Shown here: piece after piece, positions 13,413 through 22,767 of the stretch
Layout: each line of letters begins with the position of its first letter
Position numbering within the stretch: position 1 is the stretch's first letter
DNA from: a virus
Length of the DNA stretch: 41,861 nucleotides
IMG/VR virus record: IMGVR_UViG_3300027779_000055
Coordinates: 1 to 41,861 of that record
Direction: 5' to 3' (one strand)
Made by a program: the position numbers and the translations under genes
Notes under the pieces: model-generated
What the model was told of the DNA's origin: nothing
What the model saw: only the letters and a program-made list of their open reading frames with translations
Database searches by the model: none

Positions 13413-16400
13413 ATGGCAGAATCAAAATACTTAAAATTTCAAGATCTCGATCGCGACGGGCTTATAGACGTTTGCGACGATATTATAGAAGCAGAAGAAG
13501 TCCCTTGTAAGGCACCCTGTATCCCGAATCCTTTGGAAATTGTATCCGATTGGAAAGAGAGAGGGGTTGTACCGCGGCTGAACAAAAAATTCTGTTTGTT
13601 TGAAGTTACATTCGTCACCCCTCATAAAACTACGGCTTCTCAGATTATTTTGGATGAGGGAAGCGAAGATAAGATTGCCCATGCATTGAGGCTTAGATTT
13701 GAAGAATTCAAAATGGAAGCAGTCGAAAGCCTGTTAGAGTTTCAAGACAAGCTTATTGACGACGATACAAGGAAGATCGTTGCGGATGAAATACAATTTA
13801 CTAAATGGGATATAGATCCGAGACCCAACTCTAGACTTAAGTTATTGTACTCAGTAAGGTTTGATGTCCTTTTCAACTTACCAGAGGCTCCACCTGAACC
13901 AGAAGAGGAAGAAGAAGATGAACCCGGTCGTATAGCCGTAACATATAGCGCAGGTCAGATGAGATCTCAAATGATCAGAGTTAGAAAAGGTTTGAATTTT
14001 TATGGTAGATTACTCAAAGTTTATCGAGCAATCGGCGAAGGAAATGCATATTATCTAAAAGATAGAACAATCTTTAATTTAGATATGTATGGAGACTCTA
14101 CTATTTTTGATAGTGGTATGCTATCTGATTTATTCGATAACCTAGATGGGTTTTTGGATTCGAAAGGCTTTAGACTCCCGGGCGAATTCTTTGGAATGTT
14201 TAGCGCCGACTCTCTGGTCACCAAACTTAAATTTGTTTTTAAAAATTACAAACTTGTAAAACTGAAAGTTTGGACTGTGGCTTGTGCGAACAAGCCCACT
14301 GTTTTTGGGCCAAGGAGACTAAAATCTCTCAACGCCTCGGGCGCCTGGAAAGACAGAACAAATGTCGCTTATTTTGCGCAATTGCCACAGATGTACACCG
14401 GTCTCAATGCCAGGCAACAAATTCCATGGACTGAGTTTATAGAACAATACACATATCCAAAAGTCTTTTTTGATATAAAAGAAGAAAACACAGAACGCTC
14501 AATTGCCTCTTGCGTAGGCGAAGCGCTTGATAATGAATTTAAAGATTTAGGACAGGATATTCTAGATGATGTTTTCTCTATGGGAGACGCCGTTGCCTAT
14601 ATGTTTAGACAAGCAGTTTGTAGAGGAGATATATCAGATAGTATAAAAGACGATGAGTTGATGGGAGCAGCCCTAGGCCCAGATGGTGTTGATCCCACCA
14701 AGGTCTTCGCCATGGCCCAAGAACAACGATATAAAAAATTAGAATCAAGCCAAAACACATTTGTCATCTTATGTGTAGCCGTACTTTCTTCATCAACTCA
14801 GTGGGGTCCACTTAAAAGTAAATTATCTGATATGTTCCAGTTAGGAATATTCAGAATTAAAGAGTGTGGCCTTCTTGACATGTTAATGTCAGCAATTCAG
14901 TGTTTAACTAGTGGTATGACCATGGACGAGATGCTTAGCCAAATGGTTAGTGCTGCGCTCAAAGCAATGAGCATAGAAAATTTTGGTGAATTATTTGTTG
15001 GACTACCTCCGGAGAAGCAAGAAGAATTAGAAGCAATGGTCAAGAAGCAATTGGAAGAAGGGGAATTTTTCCAAAGTGTGGGGGTCATTGCGAGACCATG
15101 GGAAGCTCAAGAAATAATTGATAAAGAGAGAGCAGAAACGATTGAAGGAGCCTACGAATCCCAAGTGACCCCAAACACCTCCGGAGCATATCAATCTTCA
15201 GGGGGGTTTGTTGAAGAACGTTCTGTCATGTCATCATTCGACGCCGGTATTGGTGAGCTAGAAGAAATCCCTGTCGACAATATTATGCAGGCGTATCTTA
15301 AAGCCATAGTGATGGTATATAGTGATAATTTGCTATCCCTGGTAGATGAGTTAAACAAATTCCCCGGCGCCCAGATTGTTAGCAGCATCTTGACTTTTCT
15401 TGATTGCCCGCACCCACCTTTCATGACTCCGTCAATTGCAGACTTCATTAAAGATCTAACACTTCCGTTCTGCAGAAACATGAACGAGTTTAGAACCACG
15501 CGCTGGATGTTTGAAAACCCGCTTAATTACTTTGCTGATTTTGCGGATATCACTAGACAACTTTGGGTTCTCGCCAAGCTTGTAATTATGGAAATCATTG
15601 CGATTATCCTATTCAATATTATGATCAAGTTGTGTGAAATCATCGGCAAAGCGCTTTGTAAGGCTCTAGAAATAACTGGAGATGTTATAGCGGCTTTACC
15701 AGCCGCAATGAGCGGCCGCACTACGTTAGCCGCCGTTATTAAGGAGTCAATCTGCGGCGAAGATGCTGATGACGAGAAGGTAAACGATACAGTTATTGAC
15801 CTCATGAGCCAATTGGGTCTTGGGGCCGCGGCCTATGCGGACCAAGAAACTACTCTTCAGTTTGGTATGGATTTATCAGCGGCCGTCACTCAACAAGAAA
15901 TGATTGAAGCGCTACTTGGTAACCCACCAAAGGCTTTCCTTGAAGCTGCAGACCAATTAATAGAATATGAATACCCTCAGTTTAGAGAATCAATGCCGAA
16001 CAAAAGATCGATTGGAAAATTCTTTGGTAATGTTGGCAACTTGACCCCATTAAGTTATAGGGCACAACTTGAGGACTTTATTGCTCTTGATCCCGGAGAT
16101 GATGATGAGGTTCTACCAGCAAATCCCAGCATCTGCGCTAATCCACAGAAAATAGAAGAGTTCAGAAAGATGCGCGCCCAGCTTTTAGAAGGAAGAACAA
16201 GTCCTAAACAGGCGCACGATCTTTTCTGCAATTTCAGAGAAGAGAATATGCAAGATTTGGGAGACTTAGCCAACGTTTTAAACAAAGGATTTACATCGCA
16301 ATTTGCTGATCAGTTTCCGCCCTTATTCTCAGAACCGGGCTGTGATGATGGGTTGATTCCATATGAATCCCCACAGGCCGCGGCAGTTGTCATGGGCGCC

Positions 16401-19400
16401 ATGGGAGGATCTTTGGATTCTTTGGAAATGGCATACTTGGAAGATATGCTCGGTAATGGTAGTTTCTGGAACTCGGATTCATCTTGGGGATTCATCAATA
16501 TGATTATGTCCGATACTCAAGGAAATCCATTAACAGCACACCATAGAAAGGCTTTTAACAATAAATCCTACGTAAATTTTGCAACTAATCTTAAAAATGG
16601 TGGAGAATCCACTTCTGGGTTCTTTTCCTCTTTCCAAAGTTCTGCAGGCTTCAGTGCCCAAGAGGGACAATTTCCTTATTATATTGGTGAATGGTTGATG
16701 AGACAGTTTTTAAATGCCGGCTGGGAGGCCGGCGGAGACGGTTCGCGAACCAATAAAATTATTAAACCCGGTAATTTTAAATTGGAGCATATGGGAGAAG
16801 ACTTAAGAAGAAGTATGGTCGACAAAGGCGGATTTATATCAAACAATTCAGCCAAAGGCAAGAAAAAGCACTGGGTAGATTTTGAAAAATTACAATATAA
16901 TAATTTATTTGGCTCTATGACCCAAGGGGTTAATTTGTTTATGATTCCAGATTTCGGCTATAATACAACCGTGTCCGTTGATGAAAGCATTGAAAAGGTT
17001 GTTATCACAAGAGAAATCAGAAAAGGTGGAGCTAACACCGGTGAAGACTCTCAAGCATGGAAAAGAGACGGCGCAGATATCTCACTAGATTTCCGGGATA
17101 ATGCGGCTGGAAGCAGGCTTGGACCTATAGGTACCGACGGCAAGTGGGCCAGTTCAAATAATGGAACCGGCCGCGACACATCTGCCTTTAGCACCAGTAC
17201 AGAATGGTCATATGGGTTTGATGTTAAGTGTTATTATCATGATATTTATGAAAATGATGATGGAAGGGTCTTAAATAGATTTGATGATAATATGCGTGTT
17301 GAGGTTATTGAAAAATTAAATTTTGGTTCTAAACATATAGGTCCTTTGGGCTCAGCCCTCGAAGACGACTTCACGAAAGTTCCAATGTTCGATTTACCAA
17401 ACGGGATTGAGAATATACCGATTGTGGGTTGGGCTCTTGAAGGGCTAATCAACTTAATACTTTTTCCTTTTTCACAATTGATTGGGCGCGCCATCGCCCG
17501 GGCAAAACTGAGAGGCAGTGAAAGAATAATTAGAGCAAGAGAGTTTGAGTTTGTTGCCACGGATGATGCCCTCGATGTTTTTAATCAAGTGCAAGATCCC
17601 GTAGAAAGCAAGCTAAACCCTCTTCCAAAATTATCTGATTTTCCTAAATTTAAAACTGTGCTACGCAGTTTGCCATCTGTATCTCCTCCTGTTTTGATGT
17701 TGTCTGATTTGACCGGCCTAACCACTGCCGAATCTAAACAAAGATATGACGCAACAATGAATTATTTATATCAGAATTTTTGTTATGAAATAGGCAGTAA
17801 TAAAAATGGTTTCCTCTATGGTGCAAATTACGACTTTTTAACAAACAGTGATATCGACTACGGAATGATCGATAATGGCAAATTTATACCTTATGACGGC
17901 TACATGGTGCAAGACGTGGATGGTTTTGATCGAGCACCAAAGGAAGAAGACATGATTTTGGGAGTAAGTCGCGATTTTTATAATAATGGAGCAGATGCTC
18001 GCGTCATTTATTTAGATCCGAAAACTTTCGGTGGAAGTTATACAAAGCCGCCTCTTTATATAAGACCCAATAAACACAATGGTTGGTATGGGTATGTCAA
18101 GGTGTTGTTCCCTGAGTATACTCCCTGTAAACCACATAGACAAGATTTAATTGATTTTGATGAAATTAAGGGATACATAGACAAATTCTATCCACAATTA
18201 GCTGAGGATCCTAGACTTACATCAGGTAGTGAAGAATGTACCAGGGAGGTGCCATTTAAGAGAATTCTTAATAGACAAGCAAAAATCGGCCTCTATACTA
18301 CAATTTTAGCCGGCATCCGGATTTATGCAAGTACTCATATTTTTAAAGCTATCCCTACTTTTTCAAAGATTATGCCAAAATTTCCTGACAATTTTAGTTC
18401 AATTTACTCCGCATATATTGTAGAGAGGATGGAAGAAGATTTTAAAGATGCCCAGGGAGCCTTCTGGGAGGCTTTTACTACCTTCAAAGATGAAGAGTTC
18501 TGGTATGCGTTCTTGGAGCAAGCAGTGGAGTGTTATGACTTCTTAGTAAACGCCGGCGCAATGGACCCTCCGACAGAGGGAGGCCACCTACAAGATGCAT
18601 TTGACAATATCAATAATCTACAGACTGATTATCCGTTTACTTATCGACCAACGAGTACTCGTCGGTACCGTCGTTCTGATGGCGAAAACGTAAAACAGAC
18701 GGTACTCGGTATGCACGATAAGAAGGTAACCGGCGAAGCTGGCTGGTTCCAGAGTTTAGAAGGTATCAGAGCTGATCAAAATCTTGAAGCGGTCCAATCG
18801 GTAGAAGAATATGCAAAGATAATCTTACAACAACTTGTAAATTTCGAACTTAGCAAAATGGGCGAAAAAATGGTTAACAATATGAGACTCCAAGGCTTCA
18901 ATCCGGATATCTTTGATTTAGATTATTATATTTTTGAAAAACTTTGCGTGTCGAGTAATTTAAGATTTGCGGGCCCAAGTATTATAGAGGTACCCGCTGG
19001 CCTCCCAACTCCCACCAACCCAGATCCGAATAACCAAGGTGATACTTTCCCAGGACCCTATTATACTTCTGGCGGTGAATTTAGAGTAGCTGTTAATAAT
19101 AATGAATCTGATGGGTTTAACTATGCCGATGAATTTGTTGGGTATTATCACGCACATTACGATGAAGTAGGCGACATTATTTACATGATAGGAGAATATC
19201 ATTCAGAAGATCCAGAAAATGGCTCACATGACATTCTCACTCCCATCGATCAGCTAGTTTCTGTTAACACACAGGGGTACATTGAACACCGGCAAGACGA
19301 AGATAAAATAGCAGGGTATGCCGGCGGCGATGACGACGGCCCCACTGACGATGATGATTCTGATCCGACATCCGGCGATGGCCGACAAAGTTCACCTGAT

Positions 19401-20561
19401 AGTGGCGCCTCGCCATATGATAAAATAGAACTAATTAATGTTCCTATTGGAGATGTGCCATCATTGGGTACGATACCTGCAGGCGGCGGTGATATGACTC
19501 AGCCGTATGGAATAGAAAAATATATATCTATTAATGGTCAGAAATATTCACCCTCGTCGGCAGTATCAAAGATAAAGTCAAATGATAGTCAGCTGAGACT
19601 CTCGGACGTATACCCGGGTACGATGGAACAGATTTTTGACGCCGGCAATAACGTCATAGGAATCAAAGGCCAAATGGGTGTTCGATATGGTTTGAATTTT
19701 TATTATATGGATGGCATGAAAAAGTTGATAACCTCTGTTGAAGTGGATGCCCTAGACTTAAAGATTAATCAATTTAGAGAGATGAAAGCAAACAGTAAAC
19801 TTCTTTTCTGTTTGGTCAACCACCTCAAAGAAGATCCCAAATACAAACTATTAACAAATTACGTTTTTTCAATTAAAAAGGTAACAGGGACATTGGCGAT
19901 TTATAATGATATGGCACTCCTCTCCTCAATAGGAGAGGTCACTCCCGGTAGTGGCGACCAATTTTCTTGGCTTCCAACAAGTGAATTCTTCGCCGCATGG
20001 CCCTTGGGAAGTTTTATTGCCAATCCAATGAAAAGGAAGGATTGGATGTCAAGCACAAACTTTGATCAAGTAAGGGTGAAACCAGGCTCTCGTGCATACG
20101 TGTACAAGAAAGAGAGAGACTACTCGTTTGAAAGTTATACTCCACCTAGTCTCTTTAATCCTTTTGGGAGCGATGATCCTATTGAGGGTACAATCGTCAC
20201 TTTTAATAAGAAAAAGAGTGGAGTCACAGGAAACGAGGGCTGGGCCTCATATGATGAAAGACAACCTGGCTTTTTTGGTGGGTTATGGGTATGCGAATGG
20301 GACAACTGGGATAGGATCCTATTACGTAACAGTAAAAGTCGTCTTAAGAGAATGTTTAAATCTTATTATTATTCTCGCGACTTCAAACCCGGAGATTCTT
20401 TAATCGGTGATGAAGATAGCCCAGTAAAAGCACTTGCGAAAGATCTGAAAGCAAGGATGTTCCCAAATCCCGCCCGTGGAATGCTTCCATGGTGGCAACG
20501 TGGACTCTTGAGAAGCAACCCTTATAATGCAAAGGGTGGTCTTTGTGATGGAAAAGATTAA
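13413..20561 (+). CDS. Giant virion protein (2382 aa) with membrane segment, probable baseplate/tail component
   Basis: This uninterrupted 2382-residue frame lies between the hub/spike genes and the gp25-like wedge gene. It has an acidic, Pro/Glu-rich linker at about 160-172 (PEAPPEPEEEEEDEPG). A long helical N-terminal third includes one strongly hydrophobic stretch at about 720-745 (LVIMEIIAIILFNIMIKL), followed by further small-residue helices. An Asp/Ser-rich linker lies at about 1971-2000 (GGDDDGPTDDDDSDPTSGDG). The C-terminal third is beta-rich and aromatic. The membrane-like segment could suit a protein that contacts or penetrates the host membrane at injection, or a tape-measure-like function, but the beta-rich parts argue for a composite baseplate protein. 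No family is recognised. The next gene starts 29 bases downstream. Confidence 0.6.
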   Translation: MAESKYLKFQDLDRDGLIDVCDDIIEAEEVPCKAPCIPNPLEIVSDWKERGVVPRLNKKFCLFEVTFVTPHKTTASQIILDEGSEDKIAHALRLRFEEFKMEAVESLLEFQDKLIDDDTRKIVADEIQFTKWDIDPRPNSRLKLLYSVRFDVLFNLPEAPPEPEEEEEDEPGRIAVTYSAGQMRSQMIRVRKGLNFYGRLLKVYRAIGEGNAYYLKDRTIFNLDMYGDSTIFDSGMLSDLFDNLDGFLDSKGFRLPGEFFGMFSADSLVTKLKFVFKNYKLVKLKVWTVACANKPTVFGPRRLKSLNASGAWKDRTNVAYFAQLPQMYTGLNARQQIPWTEFIEQYTYPKVFFDIKEENTERSIASCVGEALDNEFKDLGQDILDDVFSMGDAVAYMFRQAVCRGDISDSIKDDELMGAALGPDGVDPTKVFAMAQEQRYKKLESSQNTFVILCVAVLSSSTQWGPLKSKLSDMFQLGIFRIKECGLLDMLMSAIQCLTSGMTMDEMLSQMVSAALKAMSIENFGELFVGLPPEKQEELEAMVKKQLEEGEFFQSVGVIARPWEAQEIIDKERAETIEGAYESQVTPNTSGAYQSSGGFVEERSVMSSFDAGIGELEEIPVDNIMQAYLKAIVMVYSDNLLSLVDELNKFPGAQIVSSILTFLDCPHPPFMTPSIADFIKDLTLPFCRNMNEFRTTRWMFENPLNYFADFADITRQLWVLAKLVIMEIIAIILFNIMIKLCEIIGKALCKALEITGDVIAALPAAMSGRTTLAAVIKESICGEDADDEKVNDTVIDLMSQLGLGAAAYADQETTLQFGMDLSAAVTQQEMIEALLGNPPKAFLEAADQLIEYEYPQFRESMPNKRSIGKFFGNVGNLTPLSYRAQLEDFIALDPGDDDEVLPANPSICANPQKIEEFRKMRAQLLEGRTSPKQAHDLFCNFREENMQDLGDLANVLNKGFTSQFADQFPPLFSEPGCDDGLIPYESPQAAAVVMGAMGGSLDSLEMAYLEDMLGNGSFWNSDSSWGFINMIMSDTQGNPLTAHHRKAFNNKSYVNFATNLKNGGESTSGFFSSFQSSAGFSAQEGQFPYYIGEWLMRQFLNAGWEAGGDGSRTNKIIKPGNFKLEHMGEDLRRSMVDKGGFISNNSAKGKKKHWVDFEKLQYNNLFGSMTQGVNLFMIPDFGYNTTVSVDESIEKVVITREIRKGGANTGEDSQAWKRDGADISLDFRDNAAGSRLGPIGTDGKWASSNNGTGRDTSAFSTSTEWSYGFDVKCYYHDIYENDDGRVLNRFDDNMRVEVIEKLNFGSKHIGPLGSALEDDFTKVPMFDLPNGIENIPIVGWALEGLINLILFPFSQLIGRAIARAKLRGSERIIRAREFEFVATDDALDVFNQVQDPVESKLNPLPKLSDFPKFKTVLRSLPSVSPPVLMLSDLTGLTTAESKQRYDATMNYLYQNFCYEIGSNKNGFLYGANYDFLTNSDIDYGMIDNGKFIPYDGYMVQDVDGFDRAPKEEDMILGVSRDFYNNGADARVIYLDPKTFGGSYTKPPLYIRPNKHNGWYGYVKVLFPEYTPCKPHRQDLIDFDEIKGYIDKFYPQLAEDPRLTSGSEECTREVPFKRILNRQAKIGLYTTILAGIRIYASTHIFKAIPTFSKIMPKFPDNFSSIYSAYIVERMEEDFKDAQGAFWEAFTTFKDEEFWYAFLEQAVECYDFLVNAGAMDPPTEGGHLQDAFDNINNLQTDYPFTYRPTSTRRYRRSDGENVKQTVLGMHDKKVTGEAGWFQSLEGIRADQNLEAVQSVEEYAKIILQQLVNFELSKMGEKMVNNMRLQGFNPDIFDLDYYIFEKLCVSSNLRFAGPSIIEVPAGLPTPTNPDPNNQGDTFPGPYYTSGGEFRVAVNNNESDGFNYADEFVGYYHAHYDEVGDIIYMIGEYHSEDPENGSHDILTPIDQLVSVNTQGYIEHRQDEDKIAGYAGGDDDGPTDDDDSDPTSGDGRQSSPDSGASPYDKIELINVPIGDVPSLGTIPAGGGDMTQPYGIEKYISINGQKYSPSSAVSKIKSNDSQLRLSDVYPGTMEQIFDAGNNVIGIKGQMGVRYGLNFYYMDGMKKLITSVEVDALDLKINQFREMKANSKLLFCLVNHLKEDPKYKLLTNYVFSIKKVTGTLAIYNDMALLSSIGEVTPGSGDQFSWLPTSEFFAAWPLGSFIANPMKRKDWMSSTNFDQVRVKPGSRAYVYKKERDYSFESYTPPSLFNPFGSDDPIEGTIVTFNKKKSGVTGNEGWASYDERQPGFFGGLWVCEWDNWDRILLRNSKSRLKRMFKSYYYSRDFKPGDSLIGDEDSPVKALAKDLKARMFPNPARGMLPWWQRGLLRSNPYNAKGGLCDGKD

Positions 20562-20590
20562 ACGCTCTATTTATAAACAGGAATTAAATT

Positions 20591-20956
20591 ATGTCTTTAG
20601 CTGTTAAATTACCAATCAGAAGATCCACATCCGATGGATACCAAATGATCAACGATTTCCAAACGTTAATTAGACAAAATTTAAAAATGCTTGTTTTGAC
20701 TGCTCCGGGTGAGAGAATCATGGAACCAGATTTTGGTGTTGGAGTTCGAAATTATCTTTTTGAGAATTTTAATAATATGACGTACAACTCCATAAATACT
20801 AAGATTCGAGAACAAGCAACTAAATATTTACCTGTGATTGATATAATAGAAATTAGTTTTACTGACAGTGATCCAGACAGAAACTTTCTTGCAATAAAAA
20901 TATTTTTCTCTATTCCGAACATTGGAATCACAGATTTGTTAGAATTTACTATTTAA
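20591..20956 (+). CDS. gp25-like baseplate wedge protein (GPW/gp25 family)
   Basis: This 121-residue protein matches the GPW/gp25 family in length and pattern: an N-terminal SLAVKLPIRRSTSDGY and QTLIRQNLKMLVLTAPGERIM, then PDFGVGVRNYLFENFN (the family's PGER..P.FG..l..lFE), then a strand-rich end. T4 gp25 is an inner wedge component next to the hub, and homologues are found in all contractile injection systems, although the lysozyme-like activity once ascribed to it is doubtful. It is followed after 14 bases by the gp6/J-like gene, the same neighbourhood as in other contractile tails. The gap before it (20562-20590) contains CTATTTATAAACAGG, which includes a weak RBS. Confidence 0.88.
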   Translation: MSLAVKLPIRRSTSDGYQMINDFQTLIRQNLKMLVLTAPGERIMEPDFGVGVRNYLFENFNNMTYNSINTKIREQATKYLPVIDIIEISFTDSDPDRNFLAIKIFFSIPNIGITDLLEFTI

Positions 20957-20970
20957 AAAGAGGGTTTTAG

Positions 20971-22767
20971 ATGGCCAACGATCAGAAAAAGTTTGTACCA
21001 ATAAACTATACTAGCAGGGAGTTCAGCACAATACGTGATGACCTTCTGGAGATGGCAGAGAGATTGTATCCTGATTCGTTTCAAGACTTTAGTGAAGCTT
21101 CATTTGCTTCTCTAATGGTTGACGCGGTCGCTTATGTTGGAGATCAACTGTCGTTTTATACAGATTACAATGTTAATGAATCTTTTCTCGACACAGCATA
21201 TCAATACAATAACATTTTGAGACACGGCCGTGTACTGGGTTATAAATTCACTGGCCGCCCATCGACGTTTGGAGAAGTTTCGTTATTTATTATGGTCCCG
21301 ACTTCTACTACTGGCCTAGGCCCAGATAGTGATTACATACCAATTTTAAAACGTGGAACTCAATTTACCGCGACAAATGGATTAAACTATTCTTTAATAT
21401 CGAACATAGACTTCTCGGATTCAAAATACCCGATTGTGGTAGCTAGAGTAAGTAATTCTACGGGCGCCCCGACTCATTATGCCATTAAAGCGTATGCTAC
21501 AGTCGTATCGGGTATTTTTACAACAGAGAAAATTGATGTTGGCTCATACGAAAGATTTAAACGAGTCAGATTAGGTACTGCAAATATCTCAGAAATTATT
21601 TCTGTGTTTGATTCAGAAGGCAACGAATATTTTGAGGTTGATTATCTTGCACAAGATATGGTATATAAAGAAATTGCTAATAAAAATTATAAATCTGATA
21701 ACGTTCCATCGATTATTAAGCCTTTTCTTGTTGCTAGAAAATTTACTGTTGAAAGAAACAGAAACAATGCATTTCTTCAATTTGGTAGTGGAAAAGCAAA
21801 TGAAAGTTCGGTTGTTGCAGATCCTCAGTCTGTTGCTATGGATATATTTGGTAAAGATTATACAACTTCAACAACTTTTGATCCCACACGTTTAAGCAAA
21901 AATGAAAGTTTTGGAATCGTTCCATCTAATACTTCCCTTACTGTCACACTCAGAACCACAAACCCAACTAATTCAAATATAAGCTCCGGCCAATTAACGG
22001 CCATTGGCGCCAAATTCTTTCAATTTAATGATAGAGCCAGTCTAATAAGAACTAAACTTATTGCAGTCGAGGGATCTCTAGAAGTAAATAATGAAACACC
22101 AATCACTGGCGATGTTACGAACATGGATTCCTCCGAGGTTAAACAAAAAATATTTGATACTTTCCCAACCCAGGATAGGGCAGTCACGCAGGCGGACTAC
22201 GAAAACATCGCGTATAGGATGCATTCTAAATTCGGATCGGTCAAAAGAGTTTCCGTTCAGAAGGACGCAAACTCAGAAAAAAGAAACTTAAATATGTACG
22301 TTATTTCCGAAGATAGTTTTGGTAAATTGATTAAAACCAATTCTACAATAAAAAGAAATTTAAAAACCTGGATTAATCAGTATAGAATGATTAATGATAC
22401 GGTGGATATTTTAAATCCCTATATACTAAATTTTGGAATCGAATTCAGTATAAAAACGGTTTCAGGAGCAGATAAATTTACTACAATTAATAACTGCATA
22501 AACAAATTAGCTAGCTTCTATTCGTCCGGCTTTTTCATTGGTGAACCGTTTTCAATTAGTGATATATACGCACAACTTAAAGCTGTCCGCGGCGTTTTAG
22601 ACGTCTTGAAAGTAAAAGTTGTTAATAAAACTGGAACAAATTATTCAGGTGCAACAATTCAAATTGAGAAGAATCTTTCTCCTGACGGAAATATGATAAT
22701 TGTACCTAAAAACGCCATAGTAGAGTTAAAGTATCCAGCATCAGATATCTCAGGAAAGTCTAGATAA
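20971..22767 (+). CDS. gp6/J-like baseplate wedge protein
   Basis: This 598-residue protein has the T4 gp6/baseplate J-like arrangement. The N-terminal INYTSREFSTIRDDLLEMAE and SEASFASLMVDAVAYVGDQ are typical of marine T4-like wedge proteins. The later QDRAVTQADYENIAYRMHSKFGSVKRVSV (about residues 396-425) matches the conserved J segment, where a strand and helix follow a T..DYE motif. Two copies of such a protein dimerise with gp25 and gp53-like partners to make the baseplate wedge core. The RBS is AGAGGG, before the ATG at 20971. It shares TAATG with the next gene. Family assignment is strong; sub-assignment to gp6 rather than generic J is by similarity of the N-terminus and length. Confidence 0.85.
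   Translation: MANDQKKFVPINYTSREFSTIRDDLLEMAERLYPDSFQDFSEASFASLMVDAVAYVGDQLSFYTDYNVNESFLDTAYQYNNILRHGRVLGYKFTGRPSTFGEVSLFIMVPTSTTGLGPDSDYIPILKRGTQFTATNGLNYSLISNIDFSDSKYPIVVARVSNSTGAPTHYAIKAYATVVSGIFTTEKIDVGSYERFKRVRLGTANISEIISVFDSEGNEYFEVDYLAQDMVYKEIANKNYKSDNVPSIIKPFLVARKFTVERNRNNAFLQFGSGKANESSVVADPQSVAMDIFGKDYTTSTTFDPTRLSKNESFGIVPSNTSLTVTLRTTNPTNSNISSGQLTAIGAKFFQFNDRASLIRTKLIAVEGSLEVNNETPITGDVTNMDSSEVKQKIFDTFPTQDRAVTQADYENIAYRMHSKFGSVKRVSVQKDANSEKRNLNMYVISEDSFGKLIKTNSTIKRNLKTWINQYRMINDTVDILNPYILNFGIEFSIKTVSGADKFTTINNCINKLASFYSSGFFIGEPFSISDIYAQLKAVRGVLDVLKVKVVNKTGTNYSGATIQIEKNLSPDGNMIIVPKNAIVELKYPASDISGKSR

Noticed and set aside
20569-20580. TATTTATAAACA ahead of the gp25-like gene as a T4-type late promoter
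   Set aside because: It is a near match to TATAAATA only with a mismatch and ends about 10 bases before the ATG, leaving no room for a leader with a ribosome binding site.
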